NCBI GenBank assembly: GCA_003956705.1
Contig: QZCP01000832.1
Coordinates: 5,633 to 69,632, forward strand
From: Brevipalpus yothersi
Taxonomy: Eukaryota; Arthropoda; Arachnida; Trombidiformes; Tenuipalpidae
Reading direction: 5' to 3'
DNA length: 64,000 bases
Shown piece after piece: positions 11,789-28,100 of this stretch (position 1 is the first letter of the stretch; the number at the start of each line of letters is the position of its first letter). Under the pieces are notes generated by a model. That model saw only the letters and a list, made by a program, of their open reading frames with translations, was not told where the DNA came from and searched no databases. The position numbers and the translations under genes are program-made.

Positions 11789-14700
11789 TGATGAAAAAAG
11801 AAAATCTGACAAATTTTTGCACATTTCGTTTGGAATTTTTTTCCTCTTCTTTCTGCTCTATTTTGAGCTTCATTCTATTCTTCTCAAGCTTTCAGATTTT
11901 TTTCCTGATTCTTTCCTTTTTCCTCTCTTATTTGGCTCACTTTTTCATGATACTATTCTTCTCTCCTCTTTTTTCCCTATCATGAAATACCGTTATGATA
12001 ATTTTCTTGCTCAAATTTTGTCTCTCTCTTCCATATTTTTTCCATCACACTTATTTCCTCCACGAAAGCTCAATTACACTCATGTTCTCATTGAGATTAT
12101 ATATCCTGTCATATGAATAGCATCATCATGAACTATGAGTTCAAATAAGAGGAACACTTATGTTTATTTTGACAATACTATCTATTCTGATCTCAACTAG
12201 CATCCTCTTTTTATCTGAAACACAATTCCAAAAATATGTTGCACAGTCTATTCATTATGAAAATTTTTCTGCCTCTCTCAATGATATCTCACCAGTGCTT
12301 CATATCCACTTGGGTCATTCAATATCATTTACGTTCAGACAAGATAATGAGCGAGAGACAGAATTTCCTGATTTGTCTATCTGAGGATTTATATCTCTTT
12401 GCATATCTAGGAAGCTAGTTAGAATGAGCTTTAGAATGGAAATGAGCAAATTTTGATAAAGTATCCAGAGAATAAGGTTCCTAAGGTTCCCAGCCAATAC
12501 TCAAGATTTCACATGATAAATTGTACTGATCGCTTTTCAAAACCATTCATTTGAATCTTTTTGTGACTATTTTCGATATTATCTTCTCACAAGACGGTAA
12601 ATTCACACAGAGACTTGCAAAATCAGAGTCTCAAAAAGGAATCCTTGTTCTTTTACAGACAGATTGATTTTGAGTACATTAATCATAAATAAAGGAACGA
12701 AAATTTGAACACACACACACATCCTTCATCGGATATTCAATCAATGCATGCATATGCAAATCAATAAGTGAATATAGAACAAAAAATAATGAATACTTGG
12801 CAAAAAAAATTATGTCACTCAGTGTATGCATTATTGTTTTGGTAAGTAACTGATCTTAGTCAACCAAAATTTATACTTTTCTTCCTTCTTGACGTTGATT
12901 TTCTCTTTCTCAATGCTCAAAGAAAATGATCAATTTTAGTTATGATTCATTGTTAATACAAGTATGTCTCCACCTTAATTTATGGCTATAATTCATGACA
13001 AGTTATGTTTTGTTTCGAATTTTTATGCACACATACTCACAGAGTATATACATTGATATAAGCAAGCCACTAAACAGATATAATCATCATCATTTTCCAT
13101 CAGTGATGTACCGTTATTTTTTTCTTCTCTCTCTTCGTTCACTTCTACTATAATCTGTGTGTGTATATATGCTTTCTATTCATGGTGAAAAATTCCAATT
13201 TAGATGTGAACAATGAAAACATATCCTCTCTCTTTCTTTTTCCAGTTGCTCATCTTCTTACCATAGAATTCATGGTATGTATGAATACTGTTATTCTCTC
13301 TCCCCCTCTCTTATTCTTCGTTTTTGTACCGAGAAAAAAAATTTGCATATCATATAGACATGAATAAAAATCGTATTGAGAATCGGTTAGAAGGAAGAGA
13401 GAAACAAAAAATCAATTGAGTATCGAATTCTTTTGTTTCTTTCTCGTTTTTCTTTCTCTCATGAAAGTATTCTGTTCGACTTTTATGAAGATGAGATGCC
13501 TTGAAAGCCAGATAAGTTGCATTATATATCCACTTTTTGTGATCATTCATGTTTATCGAAGACTGTCAGAAGTATCATCATTTGAGAAAAGAGAAGAAAA
13601 GTTTCTGGTTTTACGAAAAAGAAAATCTTATGTTTGAATACGGATATTGCACATTTTTATTCCAATATTTCTCAATACTCGAAATTTTTTCGTCTGTTCA
13701 TTTTGGTAAATGATATGTGTCGGGTATGGATACTTGATATCTGGTTGTGTTCACATGAAACCCAAATCATAAGCAAAATTGCTCATTTTTCAAGTAAGGC
13801 AGTCATTCCATGAGACAAGATATGAGAAAGATTTTAGTATTCATATGAGATACACCAAATGTACCCAAAAAATTTAACCCAAAAAAAGACAAATATTATC
13901 ACATGGGTATGTGCCCAGCCGAGAGGACGCCGTTCAAAAAACTATCCCTCAACCAGTTTTTGGGTTCTGATAAGATACCAAATCCTGGTGAATCCCGGTA
14001 AACTTACTTATTAAATCGAGATAGAGATACGAAATGATTTGATCAGATATTCTTTTTATTGATGATTAAGATTTCATCATCATGTTTGACTTCCGTTCAA
14101 TTAATATCGACTTGGTTGTTGTAAGGAATGGTTTTTAACCTTTCTTTCAAAGGATGCCCATTGTTGACCCTAATGGTAATTGATTCAACTTAACTTACCT
14201 ATGACCAATTGCTTTTCTTCTCCTTGTCCTCGCCCCCCCCCCAAGTGCCAATACATACACTAATCCCAGTAAGTACACCTTGGAGCTCATAAAATATTCT
14301 CTCAATTGATTGAATCACAATAATCTAGACAATCCTGGAGCCCACTTTGTTATCCTGTCGTCTGTGTGTGTGTGTGTGTTTTGTTTTCGAGCTCATCAAG
14401 AGTCATCCATCACATGGCCACAGGCACATTGTGATGTTTACCACCACAATAGTGAAAGACACCTCTTGTCATTTGGATGTGGATCAAATGTGAGTGTGTG
14501 TGTGTCGGATTTAGACAGACTAGATTGGGCAATTCAAGTAATGATGGTTAAGGGTAAACCATCATCATGATGAGTATTCGTGACATGTTCACCTTCGATA
14601 CGCTTGTGTGTGTGTGAGTGTATGTTGATGGTGATATCGATGTGATCTTTGATATTCAAGAAAAATTCATGAGACAGCCACAAACATAGCCAAACACCCA

Positions 14701-17700
14701 AACACATTCACATACATGTATATTGGAATCAAAGATTCACAGATGGAAGTGGTTGAAATGAATCGTCACTCGTCAGTGTCCATCCAATCAGTGGATCTTA
14801 CATAATATTTTCTTTTCCTGAGGTGATCGACTACATACCATCATCACTATTCAAGGGATTTTGGTATGTATGTGTGCGTATGTATTCAAGATGAGGATGG
14901 AAGAAAAAAACAGCTTCCTTAGTTATCGTCATCATCATGCTACTGTACTTTTTCCTCATTGAAGCCTCAGGGTATTGAGTATGTGTGTGTATAAATATAT
15001 TCCAGAATAAGACAAGAATAAGAGCATCAGAATAGATTCATGAGATAAGGAAGTCTTCGTAACTGATCATGGCCTTTTATTTTTTTTTTCTCTTTCTCTT
15101 CCTTCCACACAGATCATGTATTTATGTATATACAGTTTGGTTGGGAATCTGAGATCCAGAATATTTTGGTGGACATGTAGCTCAAAAGAAGCTCAACATA
15201 CAAGGGTTGACGAAAATATAGTAGAGAGTTAAGTAGTGGTGCTAAGTACGTGGTGGCTAAAGGAATGTATGATATGTGGTGTGTCTGTGTGTGTTGAACA
15301 TGATCCATCTCATCATCACATTGGGAATCACATCAATATTCACCTCCAGACACCCAAGAAGAGAAGAAGATCAAACACAGACACTCACACATAAAGATCA
15401 TGTAGGTGGTGATGAAATTCTTCTCTCTCTTCCTCTTATACATACAATCTCTATACTTGGATGATGTCTTCATGTACATGTTTACTTGCTTCCGTATCAT
15501 TTTCAACCTCTTCCTGTTTCCTACAATTCCAAATACGATGTATATTTCTCTCTCTCCCTCTTATTCAGGAGCAGATGAATACATAAAACGATGTGATGAT
15601 AAAGTGACTGAAATCATTGAATATCAATATGGATGTATATTGCAGGGTACATGTACACATACTCGAAATATGGTCGCTTTATGCATAATATTTCCAGTAT
15701 AAATAATTTTCCCTGGAGTTTATCGAAATCAGCTATCCTGTTTGGTTTCAGGAACACATGTACACACACATACATTTTAAGATTTTGAGATCAAGTAAGG
15801 GAACTTGAATCTTTTCTACTCATATTTGATAGTGATTCAAAACTTTTGACATTTTGCTAGGTCAACACTTGCATCGATAATTTTATGGGAAAACCACACT
15901 CAAAGGTTAGAAGTGGAAAAAAATTCAAAATATCTCGAGGTCGAACTAGAATGGTAAAACATCAACAGTATCTCGATTAGAAGGGTTCATAGATTGAATA
16001 CACTTGGTATTGATAGATGAAAACCTTTCAAAAATCTCCGCCATCTTCTTATTCATTGAATAGTAGTGGAGAGAAGTTTCCAACATCACCCAACTTATCC
16101 ACTCTTATTTGTTATCAAAGCTTTGAGACAGATTGATGGTGATCAAGTAAGTGAACCATCTCTAAGTGATCAAAGGAAGCGTGACTGGCTCTCATTCAAA
16201 TGAGAAAGACTTCCAATCAAGTGGCTTACTAATCACTGGAAAAGCCGTGAAAACCTTTCCTTTGTATACGCATCAGGGTCAGTCTTTCAGCAAACTTGAC
16301 ATACCCTCCAACTTGACCTATTGAGTATGAGCGAGATTCTTTATCCCGAAAAAAAGTTGAGGTGTCTGCAAGTTTCTCTCTTTCCACAGTGTCTGTATTT
16401 TGCCACCTCATTTCCTTCCATGTCAATCGTCAGAATATAAATGGGCCATCGTTTTCTGAATACATCTTGAAGGGAATAAAGAAAGAATTTGTATTCCAAG
16501 CAAATCAAACGATGAATAGCCATACAGTGGTCCCAATGATGGCCAAAATAGACGATCGAGATGGAGAAATACTAGTGACTGGCAAAGGCGCCTGTGGAAA
16601 AAAAGAGGCAAAAAAGCGAGCAAAAAAAGGAATAGAGGAAAAAAGAAAAAAGTACTATCAAGAATGAAGAGTATCTGAGAGACTCTGAATGGAGGTGCTT
16701 AGATGATATATATTCTCATATACTTCTACTAGAGATTGTCGTTTGAAAGAAAAGTGAGAACGATTCTCTCTCTCTTTCCCAGTTATTCATGATTAGAATG
16801 CCACAAAAATAGAAATGATAACCATAGATAGATATGGTCAAAAGATTGGGGACGACTTGATCATTATGATCATTCTGAGAAAAAAAAACTGGCCATAGCA
16901 TCTTCCGATCAAATATTGGGTCAGCATACAGTTATGATGAGAGTGAAAGCCATGTATCAGCTTTCTAATCTATTTCATTCACTTTCGCATCTCAGTTAAT
17001 TTTATCTACATTATTTGTTGTTTGTATTCTTATGCTTGGAAGATCATTCTTTTTCCCGATATATATTCGAAGGAAATGGCTTATAAGCATTATTATCATG
17101 TGGAGAATGAGTTTTTTGATCTTCCATCGATGACCAAACACAATGAACCCAATTCACATAATACACACAACTAACTTCGTCTTCCTCATCTCTCTCTTGA
17201 TCGTTAGAAGAAATTCTCCTGCAGATTTTATGGACTGAGAGTAACCCTTTCTCGATCAGTATATATCAATTGATTTAGATTATAGTTCATCTAAGACATT
17301 ATGAATGTTCATTCATAGATATTTATATATATATCGATATAATCACTCTATACATATCTTCAGTATTGATTCCTACTCATCAGAGCTTATGATATATCAG
17401 TACATTTATGGAGAATATATGTGAAGAATGTTCAACCTATTTTTAGATAGCATCAACTTCTTATTGTACAACTTTTTATCATCTCCATTAATCGATCCTG
17501 ATATTATAACTATGCCACTTTTCCTCCTCTCTTCTTTTCCACAGAAATAGTTTTGGGGTAGCCACAAGAGGGGCTCTCAAGTAAATCCTGTATCTTAACG
17601 AAGAAATCCATGTGCAAGATAATCTCATAATCTCGTTTGAATAAGTGTACTAACTGTGTGGGGGGCAATAACAAGGCTTCGCTCTCTTGAAAATTCAATC

Positions 17701-17982
17701 ATTCGAACACATACTTAAAAGAAGTAAGATGCCTTCTCTGAAGACTTTAAAAGTTTACTTTTCTTCTGAACCCTCATTTGAAATCGAGGAAATCTATCGA
17801 GAATTGAAATGATCACCCTGTTAGGATCCATTAAATTGCTTCTCATTTTGTTCATCTAGTTCTCTATTCCGTCTTCATGAGTATATATATTTTCAAAAAC
17901 ACCCGCATCCCAATGCTGTGTATATCTCACTCTCTTCAATATGAGCCAGACAGTGAGAAATGGCTGGCAAAAGAAGGGTCAT

Positions 17983-18071
<89 letters not shown>

Positions 18072-19965
18072 GTATAAAATTTGCATGGTATTAAGTGGAT
18101 TTTCCATCTAGATACTGAATATTGATTTTCTGCTCCATTGTTTTCAAGCTCATCTTTTCTCAACCCAACAACTATATTCATCTACATTTGAATCACTTTT
18201 CTTCTTCATTTATTTTCAGTTTCTCTCTCTCTCTCTCTCTCTCTTTTCCGACTTGAGGCTTTTGCAATTGAGCCAGCTAATGATGATGGATCTAATCAGT
18301 ATGAATAGCGGAAAAATGGATGTCATTGTTAGGTGGTGAGAAGATAAATGGAAATAAGCTGGGGAAAATTCTTGGTTGAGAGAAGATAAATCCTAAGACC
18401 TCTGAAAATTGTGGTGAATCAATTGGAAAGCTTGTGATGTAACCTGGAATTTTATCAAACTGTAGCTGTTCAGCTAACTACACTCGACCTCTCATTCTTG
18501 CAGCAATGTAAAATTCGCTTGATAGATTGGCCTTCATGGTTTGTTGACCTTTTGGCATCTTTGAATGGAAAATAGCTTTACTCCTGAAGAAGTTCTGAGA
18601 AGTTCTCTCTATCTCTCTTTCTTTCTTTCTCTTCCCTGTGAGATTAGATTAAGTGGAACGTAGTGAGCTTAGCATGATCTAAGTCCATTTTGTTTGGTCT
18701 CTTATGGAATACAATTTTCTGGTTATAGTCGCAAGCAAGTACGTGTCACACTGTTTACCATGTGAAATGGTTCGAACGTAATATGTGCATTGTTCATGGT
18801 CCATGGGGAGATTCGGAATACATTGTAACCCAGTGGATAACTTTTGGTCATCAGGTATGGTAGCTCATGGATCGATTGAGTAAAAAAGAAGAGGGAAAGA
18901 AGAAGTAAAAGCAAAGAATCACGTTTATAGATTGTCCACTCTTCTTCTCTATGATCTTCACTTGGATGATCGTCCAGAGTGAAAGAAAAAGAGAATATGT
19001 ATGATAAAAACAGGAATCCTGGACACAAACAACATCGCATGAAAACATCATTCAATTCTTTTTTTGGTTCCTTTTTCTCTAATACACACACTGTTAACAT
19101 ATATCCCAATGGAATGTACCCAGAAAAAAAGTAAGAATAACGTAACAAAGCAACCCCAAAGTTGACCAGTCAAAGTGAATGTAAGCATGATATGGTCCAA
19201 AATACATTTAGATACAAGAGAAAACAATGTATTACTTCTCATCTATTTTGGAAAAGAGAGAAGAAAATTCTGTCTATTATTGATCATATCATTGATACTG
19301 ACTTCCATCATGTTCACAATCGAATAATCGACTTGATCTCTGAGATTGACTTGTACGTTATGTATCAAAGAATTATTCTAGCTGTATCATCTTAGTAATA
19401 AAATCACTCTCCTCGTAATGTCAACCACTGATTAATGAAAGCTCATCCTGATTTGATCTCGATTAGGATTTTATTTGAATGCATGTTCAAACTCAAATCA
19501 ACTGTCATCGGTATTCACCCAAACAAAAGTTTCTAGATGATAAATTCCTTTGAAAAATTCAGTATCGCTTGTTAAATCGATAGTCTTAAAGAGTTTACTT
19601 TGTGTACCAACATCAACGTGATGGAATCGAAAAATTATGGTCCATTGGCTTGAGGCTATTTCATGTCATTTTTCCCTCATAGCCACTATAAGGTTGAATA
19701 AGTTTTGTGTAAATAAAGATCACTCTTGAACATTATCTGAGGTGAAGTTCACTCAACTTGAGCTTGTTAACACAGTTTCCATTCATGAAGGTATACACAT
19801 AAGTTGACTTCCGTTTACAAGGTATTGAAGTCGTTTCGATCAAAAGGAATGGAAACTATTCAATTAGATTCGATTCATTCGATCTTACACTCATTTGGAC
19901 CATGTCTTATATGTCGAAATACGAAGCAATAATGGGTACTGTATTTTTTCCTTCAATTGAGAATT

Positions 19966-20008
<43 letters not shown>

Positions 20009-22352
20009 TTTCTCTTTCTTTCTTTCAACATTTCTGTATCACTGACAAGTGAGCTGTGCTTGTAAGTACTCATTTTGATCGAAAAATTGATTTCACTTTC
20101 GTAATTTTTTCTTGACGAAAAGGAGGAATTTTTCTCTCTCATGTCACTAGAAAAGTACACAATACGATATGGAATAGGACCATAAAATCTAGATTTATGA
20201 AAATTAAAGAAAAATTCAAGATTGTTATTCTGATCGTTCGGTAGCATTGGAAAGCAGAGAAACGATTCAACCCAACTACAAGTAACGGTACTTTTTGGAG
20301 TTCAAGTGTAGCGAATAAATGAATCGGAAATAAAGGCTCAACTGCCATCATATTCACTGGTGAGCATCATCATTTCGTCAAGTGTCCACACTCATGAAGT
20401 ACTGACCGATAGCTTGGAAGAAAATGTTTAGAATTCGCCTGATACAAGTGAAATGCGGTTCCGAAAATATTCGTTTCAACGACAATTTGAACAGCAAAAA
20501 ATTCCATCAACATACAATGAGCATTAGCATTCTCCTCTTGACCACTCTCAGTTTCACTTCACGGTCAGCTGAACGGTAAATCTTTCAGCCACTGTTAAGA
20601 AAATAAATCTACAATAACAATCCTTTGTCATCAAAACAATGTAGTTGTTGTTGTAGTAGTTGTAGTAGTAGTTATTGTGATAAGTATACTTTCATTCAGT
20701 AGTACAATTTTTGAATATGTAAGCCTCTCCATCAAATATGGATGATGGAAAAGAGTTGATGAGGTCGTGAACTGGGAGGAAAGAGAAAATTTTTTTCCAA
20801 AAAGTAACAGTAAAAGTAGTAAAAATAAAACAAAAGGATGCTGTTCAAGAGAAAGAGGAAAAAAGGCTACCCAACATCAGTTTTACGGTGTAGTGAGCCG
20901 AGAAAATGTAAGAATGATGACCATTTTGCTTTGATGTTCAGGAAAAAGAATACCCATACACACATTCCCATGATCTTGCCATGATATTCCTTCCTGAAAC
21001 GAGATGTATTCTATGTTTGTTTTTACACTGTGAATTCATTCTTTCAATAGTATTTTGTTAGGGAAAATTTCATCGTGTTTACTTGTGTTAATGATCCGTG
21101 TTGATGAAAATAATTCACAGTTGAAAAACTGTGAACACAAATGGAAGAGAATAGCTATACATATTCAAATGAGCTTAAACTGGGCCCAAAAAAGAAGACT
21201 AGATGAGAGAGTGAAAGTTAAGGTCATAATTCACTCAATTTTAATGGGAAAAATTTACTCATTTGAAGCGCTCAAGAAGATTCATGATTCAAATTAACAA
21301 AAGATGGTCAAATTTTTGAAGCAATGAATTGACTTCCAAGAAGACGTCCACAATTAATCTCTACTGTACGTGCACTAATTACAATCCTACATGAATGTTC
21401 TATCACTGCATGTGATGATCTAAACTAAGATTGATCTAAAAAATAGCGGTACAGTTCAAGAAGCAATAGTTTTAGGGGAAAGTCAAGCTGAGGCTAAGCT
21501 AAGATTATTCTCATAAATATTCCTCCCGGCAAACACTTATAATATGCTGGAAAATTTTTTTCATGATACAATAACTATGAAACAAACAATCCAATAGAGT
21601 CTTATTTTCTCGATCTTGATTACAGTCCAATAAGTAAAACGTACTCGCTGGTTGTAGAATAATGAGCCTCTTTATAATGAACCATAACCAATAGATTTTT
21701 GTTTGAGCTCCTATTGATGTGAACTGCAAATTGAATCGAATATTCTGATAGAAAGCGAGAACTAGGAATACCTCTATTCTCATTTCTTTTCTCTTTCTCT
21801 CCCATCTTCGTTCATTGGGTTACCCATTACTTTTCAGATCTTAGCATCGCTCTTCTTCTCTCACAGCTTCTTTCTCTTTCTCTCTCTTTCTCTCTCTTTC
21901 TCACTCACTCACTCTCTTATTGGGCCTTTTCACTTCTTACGATTGTTATTCTGGGTGTATAACATTCTATTTGAATGTAACCCATCTATCAGCATGATTT
22001 TTGGGTGTAGATGATGGTGTAGTAAATGCTTGTACTCATTATCTGGTAACTACTGAGCGAATATCGAAGAAAAAGTAGTAGAAAATACGAATAGGATCAG
22101 AAAAAAGAAGGCAAATAAGAGAAAAAGAATTTCTTAGACGTACAAGAGAGAACACTTTTTTTCTCACATTGACTATGGATTTTTTTCCTCTAATAATATG
22201 ACTTCTAAATGCTATCTTTCTCTCTCTTTTTTTGTGGAGCTGATTTATATTCACTGTAGCAAATAGGGAAGTATGTTTCGTGGTGGAAGAAAACAAATTT
22301 GAATTTCAAAAGCAGAAAATTTGATTCTAGTAGAAAAAGGGTATAAAAGAGG

Positions 22353-22444
<92 letters not shown>

Positions 22445-25031
22445 AATGGGAAAGAAAAATTGCAGCAATATTCATGTATGCATACTTATGCTGCTGCAAA
22501 ATTTTTGGTATCTTTGTGACATTTTCCATGTGCTCAGCAAAAGTTTGAGCAGAATTTTGTTTTTTTGATCGATTTCATTGGATTATATTCTCGAGAAAAT
22601 AAGAACAAAAGATCACCTTAAAATGAATCTCTTGAGATTACACACTGGAACTATGAGTTAATCAACCCAACGAGCAAGTCAAAAGTTGAGCCCTGAAGGT
22701 TGCGACATGAGAATCCGGAATATGCGTGAAAATCATTCAAAGTCTAGGAATATTTTGCATGAACACACTCAAAGACTCATCTTTTTAAATAGACTGAGGG
22801 AAAATATTTTCTCTATCAGAGTTCATTCTTCATTTAATGGAATCTATTTTGCCTCAGGATATTAGCATATTTTTCATTCACAACTTTAATTTAAGAAGAA
22901 TCATGATTTTCTCCTCCATAATCAGACAGTCAAAAATTCACAAAAGTTTCCCGCTCCGAGAATGTTTCTGGAATGGAATTAAATGAATCATTTGCTCGAT
23001 TTATTTGAAAACCATCTGATTCATGAAAATATTTCTGATAAGAGAATTAAAACAGCATTGTCATGAGTTTCGATACCTGTATCGGAAAAATGATAAATCT
23101 TAAAATTTTGGAATGGAAATCAGAATTTTCATAAACTTTTCGTCCCAAATTTGGACATGGTACTGAAAAATCTGAAAGATTTACCATGAAAAAAGTTATT
23201 GATTCTAGATTTTAAAAATGAAAGTGTTGCTTATCATTTCGAATTCTCCCATCCTACAGGAAGAACTATCGCTGATATGTACCCAGTACTGATTGATCTG
23301 ATTCCCTTGACAGATGACAAATTTCAGACTCAATTTCAAAAAGATCATTGTCCTAACAGATCACTTGGAATACATTGATGCAATTGTATCTATAGAATCC
23401 AATGAAATCAAAATGGATATAAAAACAAGCCCTGAGGAATAATGAAGAAAAGAAAGGTGATCAATTTCAAGATATTGATGAGATCAAATCGAATAATCTT
23501 CTCTCTCTTCTCATAATTTACGTTGAGCTTAGTTTTACAAAAGGGCTTTACTCTGTTTTACTACATCCTTTTCTACTCTCTCCATATTCATCTCCCCAAG
23601 AGGCCATGCACTCATTTTCTCTTGTTCAAAGGATCCTTGCATTCTTCATTCATGATCAATATTTACTTGGGCTTCTGGAACGAATATATCGAGGCAATCT
23701 GAGAGGCAAGGCTTGAAGAAAGAGTGGAAGTCAATTTGATGATCGTCTTAGAAATAAAGCTGCCATAAACCTTTGAGAATAAACTTTCCGATATTGATAG
23801 CCTGGGCTCATGTAAAGAGATGGTGGAAGAGAGAGAGAAAGATTTGCTTCCATGATCTCGATGGAATTTGATAATGCTATCGAGCTATTTTATGCATGTT
23901 CTCTTGCTTGATATCTCAATGCTGATTAGAAATTCTTATCCAGATGGGCACATTTTTTGTGTGAGTGCAAAAAAGTCTCCACTTATTATATGTTATATTG
24001 TGAATTTTCATCTCATTAACAGCAGATAGAATATAAATGAGAAGAGAGAATATTCTATTGAATGGCAATTTTCTTTACTTTATAAGCGTAGCTTCCAATT
24101 TTGAGGTGTTATTTGAAGCCGATCTGCCATGATTCCCATACTTTCTATCCACGTTGAGAATCCACTCTCAATCAACATGATCATGCTGATTATTTGGGGA
24201 ATTGTGAGAAAAAGAATCAGCTTGACAATCCATGATTCATCGGGATCAGTATGATTAATTGGAAACTGTATGATTAATTTGTTATTCTTGTAACGGAATA
24301 CGGTGGATCAGCATTCGTGATGACTCTTGAAATTCAAGCCCGTACATACATACATATATATATATATTTGAGATGAAAGATCATAAATCTTTTCGATCAA
24401 TGTTCAAGTCATCTGATTCTACTCCTCTCTTTGACAAATGATTCGTTAAAGTTAGTGTTACGGTATGTCTCATGAGGAGGCTATCCAGTGAATCTGATTT
24501 TCATGAATTCTATGATTTGAATAGGAACTGGATTGAAATATTGGCATGATTTTTATCTGATAGGTGAAAAATTCCTCAAAAATGCATGATGCTTATCCAG
24601 AGAGTGGATGATTCTTGAGTATCACTGTTAGTCTTATTAGATGAACTGGGCTAAGAAAAAAGTAATAATGGTAATGAATGAACTTTCACCTAGAAAATTT
24701 CCTTTCGCTTGCACTCAATACAGAATGTCAGCAAGAATGGCACCACTTTATCATGCAATCAAAGATAGTTATACAAAAGAGAAGAAGAAGAAGCAGAAAA
24801 AAGGTATCAAAGATTAAGTATAGTAGTTGGAATGAAAACGATATCAAATAAACGTAAGCAAAGGAATACATGGTAACAATAGTGAATATTGCAAACTTTT
24901 GTTCGATAGAATCATATATATAAGTGAAAGCAAAATAGGGAAGAGAAGAGAGAGAGAAAAAAACGATATCCTCTGGAAACAGCCTTTCCCAATGAGTATA
25001 AGAGAAGCATTTAAGATGATGAATGGATGGC

Positions 25032-25104
<73 letters not shown>

Positions 25105-28100
25105 TTCGCTCTTATTTCTTTTCATCTTGAATTGAGTGAAGATCTTGGCAAAGAAAAACTTGAGCAAGAAAGGTAAAAGGAATAGTGAATGTATCGAAGA
25201 GGTTGAAGAGTATCTATCTTCTCTCATACTCAAGGAAATCCATCCAAGAATAACTTCTCACAAGACAGTTCCAAGAGTCTTTCAGGGATTCAAGTGATTG
25301 TTGACGAGAAAGATTACTTCAATCCGTTTTAGGACATCAATTTTATTGAGAAAAGAGAGAGAGAAAGAGGCAGAGAGAGTGAAACTTGGTTCTCATTTGA
25401 AGAAAAGATTGGCCAAAAAATAATGCCTATTCCAGAATCGAACAAATCAGAGCTGAAAAATTGCCCACAATTGAAAAACTCTATTGACTTTCAATTTGAA
25501 ACATTTTTCTATATATTTTGTAAAACTTTGTAAGTTGAGCAGGATAACTTGGTAGGTCATATAAATAGTTTCCCTCATCATATCATCGAATGCTTCTCAC
25601 TGGTATCTTGCGAATATCATCACAAATATTCGCATGGTTTCGAATCAATTTTGATTTGAGAAGTCTGAAGTGTGTCTGGAATAAAGTTATCGGTAAGCAA
25701 TTGGAAAAATCTTTCAGACAGATATAGCTGACGTAATATAGTCACTGATATCATCTAGCCAGCGAGCTCAGAGTGTTATGCAAAAATTGCAGATACATGT
25801 ACTTGGGAATACCGAATTTATTCGGGAAACTGGCCAATGAGACATCAAATGGTTCCATGAATGTGATAGAAAATGATGATCATGCCTTAAAACGGTACTT
25901 CATTGCAACTTGGAAGAGAAAATTTTTTTCCTCCTTTCCTGTATAAGGTTCAGGGGTGAGTTTTTCATGTAAATTGAATTCTTCTCTAGCATTTCTTCAT
26001 CCTTATCCATCTCATTCGAATAAAGAGAAAGAGAGAGAGAAAGAAAAAAATGATGAGATACTGACTATTCAATGAAGTTGAAACGAGAGTACAGAATCTT
26101 GAAAATCAATGGTATTGATCCTCTCAAAGAAGTGAATTTTTTTCAATCTCATTTCTCTTTCCCTTTTTTTGACTATTCTCAGTGGTTCCTCTAGTATACT
26201 TATTCTCATCTATTGAAAACTGAATGAAAAACAGAACCTCAAACAGATCTGAGAGCAAGAAAGAGAGAGCCCAGGAAGTGAGAAGAGATTTTCTCTTCCA
26301 TCCTATTCGATTGTTGTTCTGTGTGAGGAATAAAAAGAGTGGAGAGGAAAAAAAAAATCTCTGACAGCTCTGGATGATCATGATGATGATCCGTTGCAGA
26401 CACCACAATCCCAGGGTTAGTTTTTGCATATAAAAGCTATCCATCATGACCAATGAGAGGATGATACACAGGGTCCATGAAGATAGAGAAAAATAAAAAT
26501 TCCTACTATTCTGGGGAGACATGCAAGATGCCCACAAAATGTTGGAATTTTTTTGCCTTCTCTGGTTTTCTCTTTAAGCGGAATATCTTCCTTCTATTTC
26601 CGAGTTTTTACGCTTCTTGAGTCCGATGCCATGGCATTAGTTTTAGTGAGTGTGTGTGTGTGTGTAGTGTGTTTGTGTGTGTGTGTTGGAAAATTCAGTA
26701 GGATCATGTAAAGGTTTTGATGTCCAACAGAGACTTCATCATGAACCGGATACGTAAAATTGGTATGTATAAGTTTGAAAAGTTTAGACAAAGAAGAAGA
26801 AGGAAGTGAACATGAATCGAGTTTGAGGGCAAAAAAATCGTATGAATAATGTTGACAGGCTAAGATTCCATGTCAAACTGAGCATACATCACATTAAATA
26901 CGGAAGAAGAAAATATTGAATGACACAGTCTAGAAGGATTCTCTTTTCAAATAACTTTCTATTTCTCTCCGAAAAAAGCCACAATTGAGAGAGCGAAAGA
27001 AAACCAAGCATCCGTATCCACCTCAACTAATCTTTTCTCATGCGAATCTGGCTTAACATTCAAGTTTTCCATTCGAATGATGCTATATTTGCTACGCAAA
27101 TGTATTCTCCAGGAATTCGACTGATGAATTATCAAGGGAATTCAAAGTGTTGCAGAAGTTTAGGGAAGTAAAACTGAAGGAGACAGGGAAACTAGCGAAT
27201 GAGGATTCCCTAGTTTCTCAATGTTTTGAAATTTCCAGGTTTTTGCTAGAATTTGAATGTTAAAATACACCTAAGACTGGTCAAAAAGTCAATTGCACAA
27301 GCATAGAATTTATATGATTTCTGTTTATCACTCTTCAATTACTAGTATTATAAGCATATTTAAGTGGATTCAGTTAACTTCAAACCATACCAACTAGCTC
27401 ACTCAAATTTAGATTCCTCTGACTTGATTCAGATTTCTACTATGGAAAGATTCCTTCTGGATAGAATTTTACTGCTTCTTTCTTTCATTATTTGTACAAG
27501 AGAAAGTGAAAGCAAATCGAGTGTACGAATAATGGGAACAGTTTTATTTACTCTCCTCTTCTTTTATTCCTTAGCTTTCTCAGTAGATTCTAGTGGTTCC
27601 CAGATTCTTATGTTAAGTCTTGAATTGAGTGAGATGGCAAAAAAACTCAAATGAAACGAAAAAGGTTTGCAAACACTTGAAAGAGAATATTCTTTATTAT
27701 TATTTTCATCTTTTAAGCCCAAATGTATCCGCTATAATGAAAGAAATATCCTGTCTCTTTTTCTTGATACTATTATTGCAATATGGATGGATAAATCGGA
27801 AGTGATAAATTAAGCGTGTATATATATATATAGCCAGTATGATGGAATGAAGATGGGTTTTTGAAATATTTCAGCTTTGAATAAGAGGATAATTGAATAG
27901 AATGATAAATCCCTGTAAGATTAAGGCTCACTGTTCATGTGTATGCCCAAATATACGAAAATATATCTGTACTCAAACCAGTCTATTGCCTTCAACATTT
28001 TGGGTATATTAGGTTGGCAGATAAGTTTTTAGACTCGCTATGTTACGATCGAGCTAGACTTCTGATTTTTTGCACACGGATAGATTAGGCAATCAGAACG

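Noticed and set aside
20518..20578. Short plus-strand ATG frame reading MSISILLLTTLSFTSRSAER with a GTAAAT donor
   Set aside because: It resembles a signal-peptide exon, but it is tiny and inside a large intron, and no downstream partner exon was found.
27364..27654. Plus-strand 96-codon frame with hydrophobic stretches
   Set aside because: No domain, no exon partners and AT-driven composition. It lies in the 26.5-kb intron close to the mariner-like element, whose ends exclude it.
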